A stretch of 64,000 bases of DNA from Macrostomum hystrix (GCA_950097015.1 CATNEN010000015.1:1471501-1535500), one strand, 5' to 3'; numbered from the stretch's first letter, positions 10,740-23,300 are shown. Program-made: numbers and translations. The notes: generated by a model not told the origin, from the letters alone.

Positions 10740-11795
10740 GGGGCATTCCAGTACTCTCTCCATACCCTCCAGCACTCTCCGTATCCTCCAGCACTCTCTC
10801 CGTAGTATCCTCCAGCACTTTTCATACTCTCCAGCACTCTCCGTACCCTCCATACCCTCCAGCACTCTCCATACCCTCCAGCACTCTCTTGTACCTTCCA
10901 TACCCTCAAGCACTCTCTCCGTATCCTCCAGCACTTTTCATACCCTCCAGCACTCTCTCCGTACCCTCCATGCCCTCCAGCACTCTCTCCGTAACCTCCA
11001 TGCCCTCCAGCACTCTCTCCGTACCCTCCATGCCCTCCAGCACTCTCTCCGTAACCTCCATGCCCTCCAGCACTCTCTCCGTACCCTCCATGCCCTCCAG
11101 CACTCTCTCCGTAACCTCCATGCCCTCCAGCACTCTCTCCGTACCCTCCATACCCTCCAGCACTCTTCATACCCTCCAGCACTCTCTCCGTACCCTCCAT
11201 GCCCTCCAGCACTCTCTCCGTACCCTCCATGCCCTCCAGCACTCTCTCCGTACCCTCCATGCCCTCCAGCACTCTCTCCGTACCCTCCATACCCTCCAGC
11301 ACTCTTCATACCCTCCAGCACTCTCTCTGTATCCTCCAGCACTTTTCATACCCTCCAGCACTCTCTCCGTACCCTCCATGCCCTCCAGCACTCTCTCCGT
11401 ACCCTCCATGCCCTCCAGCACTCTCTCCGTACCCTCCATACCCTCCAGCACTCTTCATACCCTCCAGCACTCTCTCTGTATCCTCCAGCACTTTTCATAC
11501 CCTCCAGCACTCTCTCCGTACCCTCCATGCCCTCCAGCACTCTCTCCGTACCCTCCATGCCCTCCAGCACTCTCTCCGTACCCTCCATACCCTCCAGCAC
11601 TCTTCATACCCTCCAGCACTCTCTCTGTATCCTCCAGCACTTTTCATACCCTCCAGCACTCTCTCCGTACCCTCCATGCCCTCCAGCGCTCTCTCCGTAC
11701 CCTCCATACCCTCCAGCACTCTTCATACCCTCCAGCACTCTCTACGTATCCTCCAGCACTTTTCATACTCTCCAGCACTTTACGTACCCCCAGGA
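10740..11795. repeat. 30-bp minisatellite (CCTCCAGCACTCTCTCCGTA)
   Basis: About 35 units, the dominant form being CTCCAGCACTCTCTCCGTAC plus CCTCCATGCC, mixed with shorter variants (CTTCATAC, TTTTCATAC). A block containing three long and two short forms recurs at about 140-bp spacing between 11160 and 11720. The array is open on both strands because the unit is a multiple of 3 without stops. Confidence 0.97.
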
Positions 11796-12336
11796 ATGTC
11801 CATTAAAGCTAATAACTAGGAATTCCAAACAACTAAAAATCGAAACAACTATCGATTGGCTAGACACATTGTCAACAATGCCCCCCAATTTCGCAGCGGA
11901 AGCAGCCAAATAATAAGATAAAAAGGCACGAAGACTGGCAAACCTGGCTGGTGTCTGACAAGCTTTTCAATTTCCTCAGCAAAATCCCTGTGCCAAAGCT
12001 TCTCTCTATCCAGCTCATATCCGGGCGGGCAAACGAGTCTGCCAGTTTGCCAAAAAATTCCAATGTAGAACAAATGCAAATGCACACCCAGTGACCTTCC
12101 ACTACCTCTGCTTCGCTTGCTGTGTGAATTTACAATTGCATCAACTAGATACATTGGCACAGGAAGTGCAGCACTTTGCACGATTTAAAAGTCCAGCTCC
12201 GATATTGGCACTTTAATAGTGCATCTTTTCTTGACGAGTTCGATTTAGTTGATCTGATGCCGAATTGAATGTTTAATTATCGTAATTCAACTACTTGCAA
12301 GTAGGTAGAGTAGGGTGTTGAGTAAGCACTGTTAGG
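11796..12336. other. Intergenic spacer with a weak minus-strand frame
   Basis: Contains a 110-codon minus frame (11849-12181) with phrases such as CPPGYELDREKLWHRDFAEE. I recognise no family and the sequence is AT-rich, so it is probably chance. Confidence 0.3.
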
Positions 12337-12402
12337 TTGGCTGGAACTTAGGGACCGCGGTGCGAGAGGCAAACACGTTAACCGCTCTGCCACTGGCTGC
12401 AC
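12337..12402 (-). mobile_element. SINE family 1, tRNA-like head only
   Basis: On the minus strand: GTGGCAGAGCGGTTAACGTG ... CTCGCACCGCGGTCCCTAAG. This is the same head as the copies at 13601, 36368, 37680 and 37681. The body is missing. Confidence 0.7.
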
Positions 12403-12956
12403 TAAATACTTCAGGTACTGAATACAAATGGTAGAATGCAGATATCTGTGTCTTTATATATATATATTTATTTATATTCATATGATGCCTAAATAAAGTA
12501 CACAAAAATACAACACTAAAAACGAGCTCACACTTCATTTAATAAATTTATCAGGTTTTGTTCTGTTTAGAGAGATAATCATTGGATAGATGCGGGCTTA
12601 ATTAGACCATCGACCTGGCCGTCAGTTGATGCTGCTACAGCTACACGTAGATGAGAATGGCATTTTAGTCTGCTGCTAGTTAATTTCAGATTCGACACGC
12701 TAAATAAACAAAAAATAAGTAGTTTGCGAGAACAGTTTAAATAATCTGCGATAGAAATACAAATTTGAGTCCATAAGTACTGATGCGAATCACAAGAGCA
12801 GTCCATGTTGTAGACATAATAAGTATGCAATTGTGGAGCGAGCAAATCACAATGGATTCAAAATGTAAAATTCAATCCGCAGAATTTACAAAATTTAATA
12901 TTTCTTGCCGTATGACACGTATTTAAGCATTCGAGGCTGCTGCTACACGAACTAGT
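12403..12956. other. AT-rich spacer downstream of the channel gene
   Basis: AT-rich DNA with a short TA run near 12462. On the minus strand an ATTAAA-type hexamer near 12900 could serve as the poly(A) signal of the channel gene, whose stop is at 13282. Confidence 0.35.
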
Positions 12957-13092
12957 GATGTCACGTGGCTGTATAATACCTTCGTTAGTTATGACGTCAC
13001 GATAACGACCTAAAATGACGTCATTTCTTTTTTCTTGCTATCAACAATGCAAGTCACTCGCTTTATCAACTGTCAAAATTTCGATGACGTCA
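12957..13092. promoter_or_regulatory. Cluster of three perfect CRE motifs (TGACGTCA)
   Basis: TGACGTCA occurs at 12992-12999, 13016-13023 and 13085-13092, with a near match TGATGTCA at 12957-12964 overlapping an E-box CACGTG (12962-12967). The palindrome is the standard CREB/ATF site. It lies in the 3' flank of the minus-strand channel gene and between two convergent genes, so an enhancer or the promoter of an unseen transcript is possible. Confidence 0.5.
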
Positions 13093-13281
13093 CAACTTGC
13101 ACTATTCCCAATGCGTTGAATCCAAGCTCTGTAACATGGATTTGCGTGAGTGTCAAGAGGGGAGAGCAGAAGAAGATAGGAGCCAGGACTGGGAAGCGAT
13201 TGTGGAGGTTCATTTCTGGTGCTGCGAAGTCCCATTGGCTGGCAGCTGCTAATTTGAGCGTCGACTCGCCCTCCGCGGGTC

Positions 13282-13513
13282 TCACATCCAGCCGTCGTCG
13301 TAGTCGTTGTTACTCAGAGCACAGTCAGATTCTCCCGCGTTTCCCTGCGGCTTGCGCAGGTTGAGCCGCAGCTCCCCGGTGCCTGTTGAGCCGGCGGCGG
13401 CGGCGGCGGAGGCGGCGGCTGCTGCGGCTGCAGCAGCGGCGGCTGATGCGGAGGACATCTCGCCGAGTCCCGGAGAACAGGAGAGTCTGTCCTCATCGTC
13501 GTAGTGAAAGGAT
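13282..13513 (-). CDS. DEG/ENaC last exon, cytosolic tail
   Basis: The acceptor is CCGCTCACTCCAG|A at 13514. In the frame set by the preceding microexon (phase 2) it reads [20 protein letters not shown], a poly-Ala run, [11 protein letters not shown], and [13 protein letters not shown]-stop, with strong C/G at third positions. If the microexon were skipped (phase 1), the same exon would read a Pro-rich tail ([13 protein letters not shown]) ending at 13314. Codon use favours the first reading. Confidence 0.55.
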
Positions 13514-16500
13514 CTGGAGTGAGCGGAGGAATTCTGTCACCTGCTTTGGAGGCCATCAACTTGTGACTTGAAATGTACTCATCACACTCAGCTACAACGT
13601 GGGGTGAGTGGCCGAGCGGTTACCGCGTCTGCCCCTCGCACCAACGTCCCTCAGCTTGATTCCGCGGCGATGCCACATCAGTTTAGGGCGCAGCCGCGGA
13701 GAGAAGGCTTGGGCTTGTCGTGCAATTTCCAAGGCACGGTGAAAGTGTGCACTGCCTGACGATGAGAAAGTCAGGGCAGATGTACACTTGCGTACGTGTG
13801 TGCTCAGGAGTCAGTAAAATGGGCGGAATGGCCTCCTCGCTGGCTGCAGCCTCTGTAAAACACTGAACTTTGAAATCGAATAGAAAACTGTAGATAATTA
13901 TTACAAAGGACTAGTCGAGCATTACTGGCTTGTATTAGCTATTACTGGCCTATGCTCCACTAGCAGATGCAGGTACACAAACAAGTGCGCAATAAATGAG
14001 GCGTGCAGACGTGTTTCATAACGGCCAGGTTGTGTGAGCAGTTAATCAAGAAGGCAGCGCGGGCTTCTCTAAAGGGTTTGTCGGACTATTAACATCAGAG
14101 ATATTCGGCGGACAACACGTCAGCTAAGATGACAATCGGAATATTCACAATGAGAAGTTACTATGACTTTATCGGTTGGCCAGACACGCAAATAAAATCT
14201 CAACAACATTGCAACACAAGTCAACTGAAGCCCGCAATTAGCTGAGAAGGATTATAACAAATATTGGTAATGCGATGCACTTTAACAGCTGCAACTTTAC
14301 GCGATCGCGGAAATAACAAAGTTATACTTTTCAAATCGTTGTTTTAAATAATAAATACATAAGAACAATATGCGCGCTGTGCTACTAATGGTTTTCAGCA
14401 GTAGGCATGTAAGCATATGCATTCACTAGCTAGACTAACGAGGCGCATAATATTCTTATGGCGCAAGCTGCTTGACTTCTACAGTACAACAGAGGCCAGC
14501 AGTTCAACCCAGCTCAATCACATGGGGTTGTCTGAGCATGGCTATTCTGATTTCAACTTACCTGTGAGTTGGCCGCACTGCTTTCACTTAAAAAATGGGA
14601 GTTAGAACGATATTTTTTATGGGATAAATATGAAAAAACCGAGGGATCATCGCTATGTACATGCCTCTTGTATAAGTAATTTTTTGCACTTATATTTTCT
14701 AGATGCGTGAGTGACTGAAATAGAGGAGTGACTGAAGCTGAGGAGTGACTAAAGTTCAAGAGTGACTGAAATAGAGGAGTGACTGAAGCTGAGGAGTGAC
14801 TAAAGTTCAGGAGTGACTGAAACTGAGGAGTGACTGAAGCTGAGGAGTGACTGAAGTTCAGGAGTGACTGAAGTTCAGCAGTGACTGAAGTTCAGGAGTG
14901 ACTGAAATCGAAGAGTCTACAGATCCCAAGCTAATAGATCCCACAAACGTGACGCACCTCCTCGAAGGCTCCGCTGGTGCAGCTCGCAGATTCCAGCCTC
15001 ACCTTTGGGCGCCTGCTTGGCCGACTTCGAGCGGCACCTGAGGCGGGACAGCAGGTGCACCACCAGGGTGAGGAACAGGCTGATGCTCAGGGTGCTCGTG
15101 ATCAGGAACAGAACCCGGTCTGCGGGTGCAGGCGAGTGGAGCTTGTACTCAAGTTTAGCGGATTCGGTCTTGCAGGGGAATGTGACAGGTAAAATGCATG
15201 GAAGAAGAGGAGAGGAGTAAAAGGGGAGATCTTTAGAGAAGGGTGAAAAGGGGAGATCTGTAGAGGGGTGAGAATGGGAGATCTGTAGAAGGGTGAGAAT
15301 GGGAGATCTGTAGGAGGGTGAGAAGGGGTGATCTGTAGGAGGGTGAGAATGGGAGATCTGTAGGAGGGTGAGAATGGGAGATCTGTAGGAGGGTGACAAT
15401 GGCAGATCTGTAGGAGGGTGAGAAGGGGGATCTGTAGGAGGGTGAGAATGGGAGATCTGTAGGAGGGTGAGAAGGGGATCTGTAGGAGGGTGAGAAGGGG
15501 AGATCTGTAGGAGGGTGAGAATGGGGGATCTGTAGGAGGGTAAGAATGAGAGATCTGTAGGAGGGTAAGAGTGGGAGATCTGTAGGAGGGTGAGAAGAGG
15601 TGATCTGCTGTAGGAGGGTGAGAAGGGGTGATCTGTAGGAGGGTAAGAACGGGAGATCTGTAGGAGGGTGAGAAGGGGAGATCTGTAGGAAGGTGAGAAG
15701 GGGTGATCTGTAGGAGGGTGAGAAGGGGTGATCTGTAGGAGGGTGAGAAGGGGTGATCTGTAGGAGGGTGAGCAGGGGGATCTGTATGAGGGTGAGAAGG
15801 GGTGATCTGTAGGAGGGTGAGAATGGGAGATCTGTAGGAGGGTGAGAAGGGGTGATCTGTAGAGGGGTGAGAATGGGAGATCTGTAGAAGGGTGAGAATG
15901 AGAGATCTGTAGGAGGGTAAGAATGGGAGATCTGTAGGAGGGTGAGAAGGGGGATCTGTAGGAGGGTGAGAAGGGGTGATCTGTAGGAGGGTGAGAAGGG
16001 GTGATCTGTAGGAGGGTGAGAAGGGGTGATCTGTAGGAGGGTGAGAAGGGGTGATCTGTAGGAGGGTGAGAAGGGGGATCTGTAGGAGGGTGAGAAGGGG
16101 AGTTCTGTAGGAGGGTGAGAAGGGGGATCTGTAGGAGGGTGAGAAGGGGGATCTGTAGGAGGGTGAGAAGGGGAGTTCTGTAGGAGGGTGAGAAGGGGGA
16201 TCTGTAGGAGGGTGAGAAGGGGTGATCTGTAGGAGGGTGAGAAGGGGTGATCTGTAGGAGGGTGAGAAGGGGTGATCTGTAGGAGGGTGAGAAGGGGTGA
16301 TCTGTAGGAGGGTGAGAAGGGGGATCTGTAGGAGGGTGAGAAGGGGAGTTCTGTAGGAGGGTGAGAAGGGGAGTTCTGTAGGAGGGTGAGAGGGGTAGAT
16401 TTGTAGGGGATAATGAAAGGATTTTGGTGTCGCCTGAGTTTACCTGGCGCCTGTGTCTGCACAATTCGGACTGCCGTTGGTGGGCTGCGCACCTTCTGCT

Positions 16501-17044
16501 CCATCTGCAGCTTGACTGTGAGGGCCACGAAGCTGCGAACAGAGAGTCAGGATGAAAATATCAGGTGTGTGAGCACACACTCCATTCTGAGTCAAACAAA
16601 CATACTCTTGAGACCCATATATAGTAAGCATCGAATCACCACATGTGAGTGAATAAGACAAGGGATTATCAAATAGCGCTTGATGCAAATTGGCTGCCGA
16701 CAAATCAAAATAAACATTGGATTTTTTTGTTATAACGAGACAAACTTTGTTAAAGTGTGCGTAAATGTTAAAAACCATTTCTGCCTGTACGTGAATTCAG
16801 ATAAGCATTTGGTGAGGTGCGGTATAGGCCGAGTTATGAGTAGTATGCCATGTATATTCGCGGAGTTATTGTTTACAATATTCATTTTGGATTATTTGTT
16901 GAATTGAATTACAGTTAGATTAGCATTTGGGGTTTCACTGTGCGAAACTACTGACAGTAGAACATGCGAGATTGGGCAGTCACTGCGAAATGCTTGTTAA
17001 ATTTGGTGCTAATACCAAATCTTTCTGTTGGGACGATAATGTCA

Positions 17045-17091
<47 letters not shown>

Positions 17092-17096
17092 CTGGG

Positions 17097-17176
<80 letters not shown>

Positions 17177-17212
17177 AGTCTGTCTGTCTGCCTGTCTGTC
17201 TGTCTGTCTGCC

Positions 17213-17245
<33 letters not shown>

Positions 17246-17260
17246 GCCTGTCTGTCTGCC

Positions 17261-17305
<45 letters not shown>

Positions 17306-20300
17306 GCAAATTAGCTCGCACTTTAGACTTTCACCTCTTCAACAAATTTTTGCTAATAGCGTCATCCTCTTTGCTCTGAGAGTGTTTCTGCTGCTGCTGC
17401 TGCTGTTGCTGTTGCTGTCTGCCCCTGCTGTCGCCGCTCGAGTGCCGCTTGTCGCTAGTTTCGGATCGCCTGCTGCCGCCGCTTACTCGTGTTCTCGAGT
17501 CGCTGCCCGGATGCTTGATTCCCGACATCGGCATCTGGCTGCTGATGGCAGCGTTCAGAAGCGATGGCAACAGAGGCGAGTGAATATTGCGCAATAAATC
17601 AGGCAGGTGCCTCTGAGACAGCTATTAACAGGGTAGCGGCTTGTTTATTGTGCTATTTCTTGGAAACGATACTCCGGGATTTTAGCATTCGCTGCGCAAG
17701 CATTGTAAGCCAAAGCGCGTTATTGGTTGCGGTGCTGAAGATTATGACACGGCGTTCTACCTGCTAGAATAGGAACTATACTGCGATTGTTTCACCTGTT
17801 TGGAGAGAGGCTAAACCTGTTGGACAGGTGATTGTTTCACCTGTTTGGAGAGAGGCTAAACCTGTTGGACAGGTGATTGTTTCACCTGTTTGGAGAGAGG
17901 CTAAACCTGTTGGACAGGTGATTGTTTCACCTGTTTGGAGAGAGGCTAAACCTGTTGGACAGGTGATTGTTTCACCTGTTTGGAGAGAGGCTAAACCTGT
18001 TGGACAGGTGATTGTTTCACCTGTTTGGAGAGAGGCTAAACCTGTTGGACAGGTGAGTGTTTCACCTGTTTGGAGAGAGGCTAAACCTGTTGAACAGGTG
18101 ATTGTTTCACCTGTTTGGAGAGAGGCTAAACCTGTTGGACAGGTGATTGTTTCACCTGTTTGGAGAGAGGCTAAACCTGTTGAACAGGTGATTGTTTCAC
18201 CTGTTTGGAGAGAGGCTAAACCTGTTGGACAGGCGATGATGTAGGCCCATTGTTACGTGCCTTGAGTGTCTATGGCCACGAGTCGCTATGACTGTCTGGC
18301 TAAACCATCAATAGCTTAGGGCCATAGACAATTGCAGAAAATGATTTATTGCTTTTACTGTCTATGGGTAAAAATGGGCGAATGCCAGTGAGAAAGGCAA
18401 TACATTGCATGAAAAAATTACACATAATTTTTTCGCATTAATCAAGTGAACGCTGCGACTCTAGTGCATTGTGCACGGTTAGGATGGCAGTTTAATCACG
18501 CTGCAATTTAAACAAATAATTTATACTGCCTTAAAATGATAATGAAATTCTGATACGCCTTCGCGCAATTTTTCAAGCCATGCATTAAGGTTTAGGGAGT
18601 TTTACTGCTTATTTTTCATTGCTACTTTCAGATTCCCTAAATCTCTAAATGAATCGCAAAATGAAGCATTTGGATGGGAGAATTGAAGAGACAGAAGAAA
18701 TGATGGGATGGGAGAAATGAAGGGATGAGAGAATTGAAGAGACAGAAGAAATGAAGGGATGGGGGAAATGAAGGGATGGGAGAATTGAAGAGACAGAGGA
18801 AATGAAGGGATGGGAGAAATGAAGGGATGGAAGAAATGAAGGGATAAGAGAAATGAAGGTAGAAATGAAGGGACGGGAGAAATGAAGGGATGGGAGAATT
18901 GAACGGATGGGAGAAATGAAGGGATGGGAGAAATGCAGGGATGGGAGAAATGAACGGATGGGAGAAATGAAGGGATGGGAGAAATGAAGGGATGGGATAA
19001 ATGAAAGGGTGGGAGAAATGAAGGAACGGGATGAATGAAGGGATGGTAGAAATGAAAGAAATAAAGGCATGTCATAAATGATAGGATGGGGAAATGATGA
19101 AAAATTGATTTTTTCAAGGAAATATTCTCGACAAGCTTCATAAGAAAAATCCAATGATTAATTTTGATTTTAGATTCTACACACTCGTTTTTATGAGCAG
19201 CTATTCAAACAAACGTTAAGGGAATTTTTAAGTTTGTTAGTTTGGTTACAGGTGAGAGTAAATGGTTTTCATGAGAAATTCGATAATGATTTTGTTGTCA
19301 ATTAATTATTTTTATCGGAACAACGTCACAACAAAAAAATAGTGAAACCTTATTTCATTAGCTGCAAGTTGGTTCCAACCGAAAGAGTTCATTAATTTAT
19401 TAATTTTTCTAAGAAAGTGACACCTCAAAACCGACTGTCTATGAAAGATATAGTTTGAGTACATTTTGAGTAAATTTTGAGCACAGTTAAACTCCGATAT
19501 TCATGAAGTGATTCTTTCGATATTTTTTTACAGTAGATTAGCGCTGATAGGAAGATTTTCTGTGGCAAATCCGGTTAAATGCATAAAGAACTCTAGAAGG
19601 TCAATCAGTGTTTCTGGTTGAGTCACTGGCTTACCTTGATTGGCTCCTGCATTTGAGCAATGGAAAGAAATCGAAAGTGAATTTGGACTATTTTTACTAA
19701 ACAATTCAAATGAATAAAAGTAATAGTAAGTAGCAGAATTAAGTGTGATAAAATAAATATTTGTCGCAATGCTCTCAGTATTCTACTGCTAGTGGCAGTT
19801 AAAGGTTGTGTCACTCTGCGTAGCAATCAAGGTGTTTGTTTTATAGCGCGCTGTTATGATTAAAAACAACGGCTTAGATTAGTGAAAATAATTGAATAAT
19901 TATGCTTTGACAATCACAGCACTATGCCAGTGGCCCGCTGCGGAGCTTAATGGTAGAAAAATTGAATTCTAATAAAAGCATCTTTTCTAGTTTTCGCAGG
20001 CTGCAAAAATGTTAAAATATGTTCGCTACAGACACTACTTGCGCTAGTGTAAAAGTAGCTATCATAGCATATTGGCACCTAAATCCTCTACGCTTAAGTA
20101 AAAACGTCAATATATTCAAAAAATTATTGAAAAAAGTAGTTTATAGCTGTAATTAAAAATATTTCTAATTTAAAGCATGCCAAACTATTTCGCAAATCAT
20201 GCAGCTAAATGTTCAAAACAAGGACCACTAGAAGAAGATGGACGGGACACTTCGTTCCGAAAAAAATTTCCGAAATTCGGAAAATTTATTAAAGACTGAT

Positions 20301-23300
20301 TTTTACGAAAAAAATGCAATATCGAGATAGGAACTCTTCACTTTTTTCACATCAAACTATTAATGTGAAATGTAAATGAAATTTCACATTTTTCACATTT
20401 TTTCACATTTCGCATTTTCACATTTTCACATATAACATTTTTTCAAATTTTTTTCAAGCGAAAAGAAAATGAAGATTAATTTTTCTTGAATGAAACCTTT
20501 TAAAATTCGGTGAAGCAAGATGTTTTGCAAGTTATAATAACAGAACAGCATTGGATTTGCTTCCAAGTTATCGACATTTTAATGTGAAAAACGCGAAGAG
20601 TTCCTATCTTGCTAGAGCATTGTTTCGTGAAAATCAGCCGTAAAAATTTTACATGAAACGAAGTGCCCCGTCATTCTTCTTCTAGAGGTTCTTGGTTCAA
20701 AGGCTAGTGAAATCAATTCGCAGTCTCCTGTGGAACAGGCAAAACTTAACCGACACTTGCGACAGAATCTTAGGATTATTTCAGATTTCAAAATCTGCTC
20801 CGAGCCCATGCTCGGCACCGCCTCCGCTATGTCCGGTTGAGTCTGCTCATCAGTGCTTTGCTTGATTTGAGCTGACAAGCTGAGCGCCTCCGACTCCACC
20901 CTTCGTCTCCCAGCCTCCCCACCCCATCAAGCATGATCCCTTGTTAATTAGGTCCTCGCATCGCCTTGAGCCGGTGTGCGCCCTGTTGATGAAGCCGGAG
21001 CCCAATTAATCTCCTTGGCAGCTGAGAAGCTCAGCCAACTTCTCCGGGGGGGGCAAAGAAGTAGTGGAGGGCGATGCGGCCACCTGTGCGGTGGGATCAT
21101 TTGAGCTGCCCGCGCCAAGCTTAACTGAGTGGATCAGAGACAAGCTAAAGTTTTATGACACGGGCCCTCTATTCTCAAACCCTAATCCCAGGGATAATAC
21201 CGGTCTTCAATCAATCGTAAAACACCGACAGGATTCGAGTCGGCGTCACTATCGCCGTCTCTCAGACTGTCAAAAAAAATTTGCGTGAGAAAATAAACTC
21301 GCATCTTCTGACTATTGAGACCTCAAGACTGAGTCACCTGATATTCAGGCCAAGATGAGAGCTTGCGCTTGTTAATGGACAATTCCAGTGGCTTTGAATG
21401 CATTTTATAGCCCACCTGATCTGGTTTTACTGCTTTCTATAAAGAGTTTATTTAAACTAGCAGCCATGTCCATGAAGTTAAAAATAGGCCTAATCATCTG
21501 GCACATCGGTTTGCGAAATCAGAAATTATTTAGGACAGTGGCCCAGCCTCTTAATTGATGAGCCGCGCCAGAACTGGACTATTGCCTTGAGCTCGGGGAC
21601 ACACGAGTGCGGAACTCTTGAGATCAGCCAGCTTCCTGATGCCATTGCTGATTCGGCTGCTCATCAGCGACCGCGCAACGCTCCCCCTTCTGCTCCAATA
21701 TCCGGACCTCGGCTTCGACTACAGGACTCGGTTTTTTGTTTGAGCCCGGACCTCTCATTCCCGTCGACAACATCGTCAGTCACTAACCATACTCGTAATT
21801 ATCATGATACCTGACCAGAAAGCCCCGCTTTAATTAGGAGACTCGCACCGGTGGAGGCGGCCCAGCATTGGTCTACTGTCATTTCAGAAATCTCTTTGAC
21901 GCTTCTTCTCACATTTTATTCTTAAATTCGTCGCTGTTGTCGCGAGGAGCACGAGGGGACACACGAGTATCGGTCAGTTTTACTCACTTTGGCGACGCTG
22001 TCTGCTTGATCTTTGACTTCGAGGAGGGATAGGCCTGGCGAATGACCTCGTTGTGCGTGTAGATGTCGGAGAAGATGCGGATGAACTCCTGTGAGACGCT
22101 CCTCAGGTTGGACAGCAGGACTTTGATGGTGCTGTCCTCCTGTTCCAGGGATCTGAGCTCAGCAGTGCCGCCCGTCTCGACGTTGCTGCACTTGTTCTGC
22201 TTGAACCGGTCGTAAGCGATCTCGAACGCCGTCAGATCCTGGTAGAATCTGGTCAGGTCGAACAGGTCAAACTCGGCTTTGATGTTTTCCGGGCTGTACT
22301 TGTAGAACAGGTTGACTACTCGGAACAGGAAGTCGTCATTCGGATACTGAAAGTTGGTCTCGAAAAACAGCGAGCCACTGAATTCTCGCACCTCCTGGGC
22401 CTTTTTGCGCATATTGCTCAGGGCCTGACTGACGTCGATGACAATCTGGGCGCATTGCTCGCTGTAGTGCTGGTTCTGCACGTACCTGCGGTGCCAGGTC
22501 AGGGCCAACTTGCGCAGGCCGTGGAGGGTCTCGACGAATTTCGAGTTGAACCTGGACAGCATGCCGGAGAGCCGGCTCAGGGTGGCGAACGCCGTGCGGT
22601 TCGTCTCACGCAGAAACGCCCACTGCTGCACGAGGTTGGCGTCCTCCACCATGTCGGTGTTGCGAGCCAGCGAGTCTCGCTCCTTGATCGTTTGCAGGCG
22701 CGAGAGCAGCGATGAGCGCGGAGTCTGCACCACAGACTGAATGCGGTAGTCGGATTCGATGCACGGCTTGCCGCAGCTGCACTTGCTCAGCCAGTTGATG
22801 CCTGGGGTGGTTGGGGCCAGCTCCGCTTTCATCCAACAATCAACAAGCGACTCACGACTGAGAGAAATTACTCACCCGGATTCTCGGTGATGTCGATGCC
22901 GCATCTGGCCAGATCGTTGAGAGTGCAGTAGGGCATGTCTGCGATTTGAGCAATGTGATGAGCTGTGTGATGCTTAGGCCACTGTTATTGTGAAACATAA
23001 TTCCTAAAGCCTACCAACTAACCAGCTAACCAAAACGACAAACCAACCAACCAACCAACCAACCAACCAACCAACCAACCAACCAACCAACCAACCAACC
23101 AACCAACCAACTGATCAACCAACCAACTGGTCAACCAACAAGCCAACCAACCAACCAATCAACTGATCAACCAACCAACCAACTGATCAAAGAACCAACC
23201 AACCATTAAAATACCTGGCCAACCAATCGTTAGCAACGCGTGAATTGGAAGAGCAATAATAAAGCATAATATGATTTCTTCCGCAAGACGCCATTTTTGC

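Noticed and set aside
10600-11913. 437-codon plus frame and several minus frames (Gly/Glu-rich)
   Set aside because: Produced by the 30-bp minisatellite. The non-repeat ends carry no recognisable domain.
11849-12181. 110-codon minus frame with phrases like a membrane protein
   Set aside because: AT-rich, single, no splice or promoter context, and no family I can name.
13601-13690. tRNA-Ser or tRNA-Leu gene
   Set aside because: The head is followed by the shared SINE body and recurs at several sites with decayed stems.
14917-16528. 515- and 431-codon minus frames rich in Pro/Ser/Leu
   Set aside because: Intron array read-through attached to true short exons. Splice sites with matching phase remove the array.
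17828-18244. 138-codon frame of a 15-residue peptide repeat
   Set aside because: It follows the 45-bp array exactly and is antisense to the host gene; no non-repeat coding sequence is attached.
18268-18331. Short inverted pair as a small transposon
   Set aside because: Only 11 bp of inverted match and no target duplication. Kept only as a possible transposon scrap.
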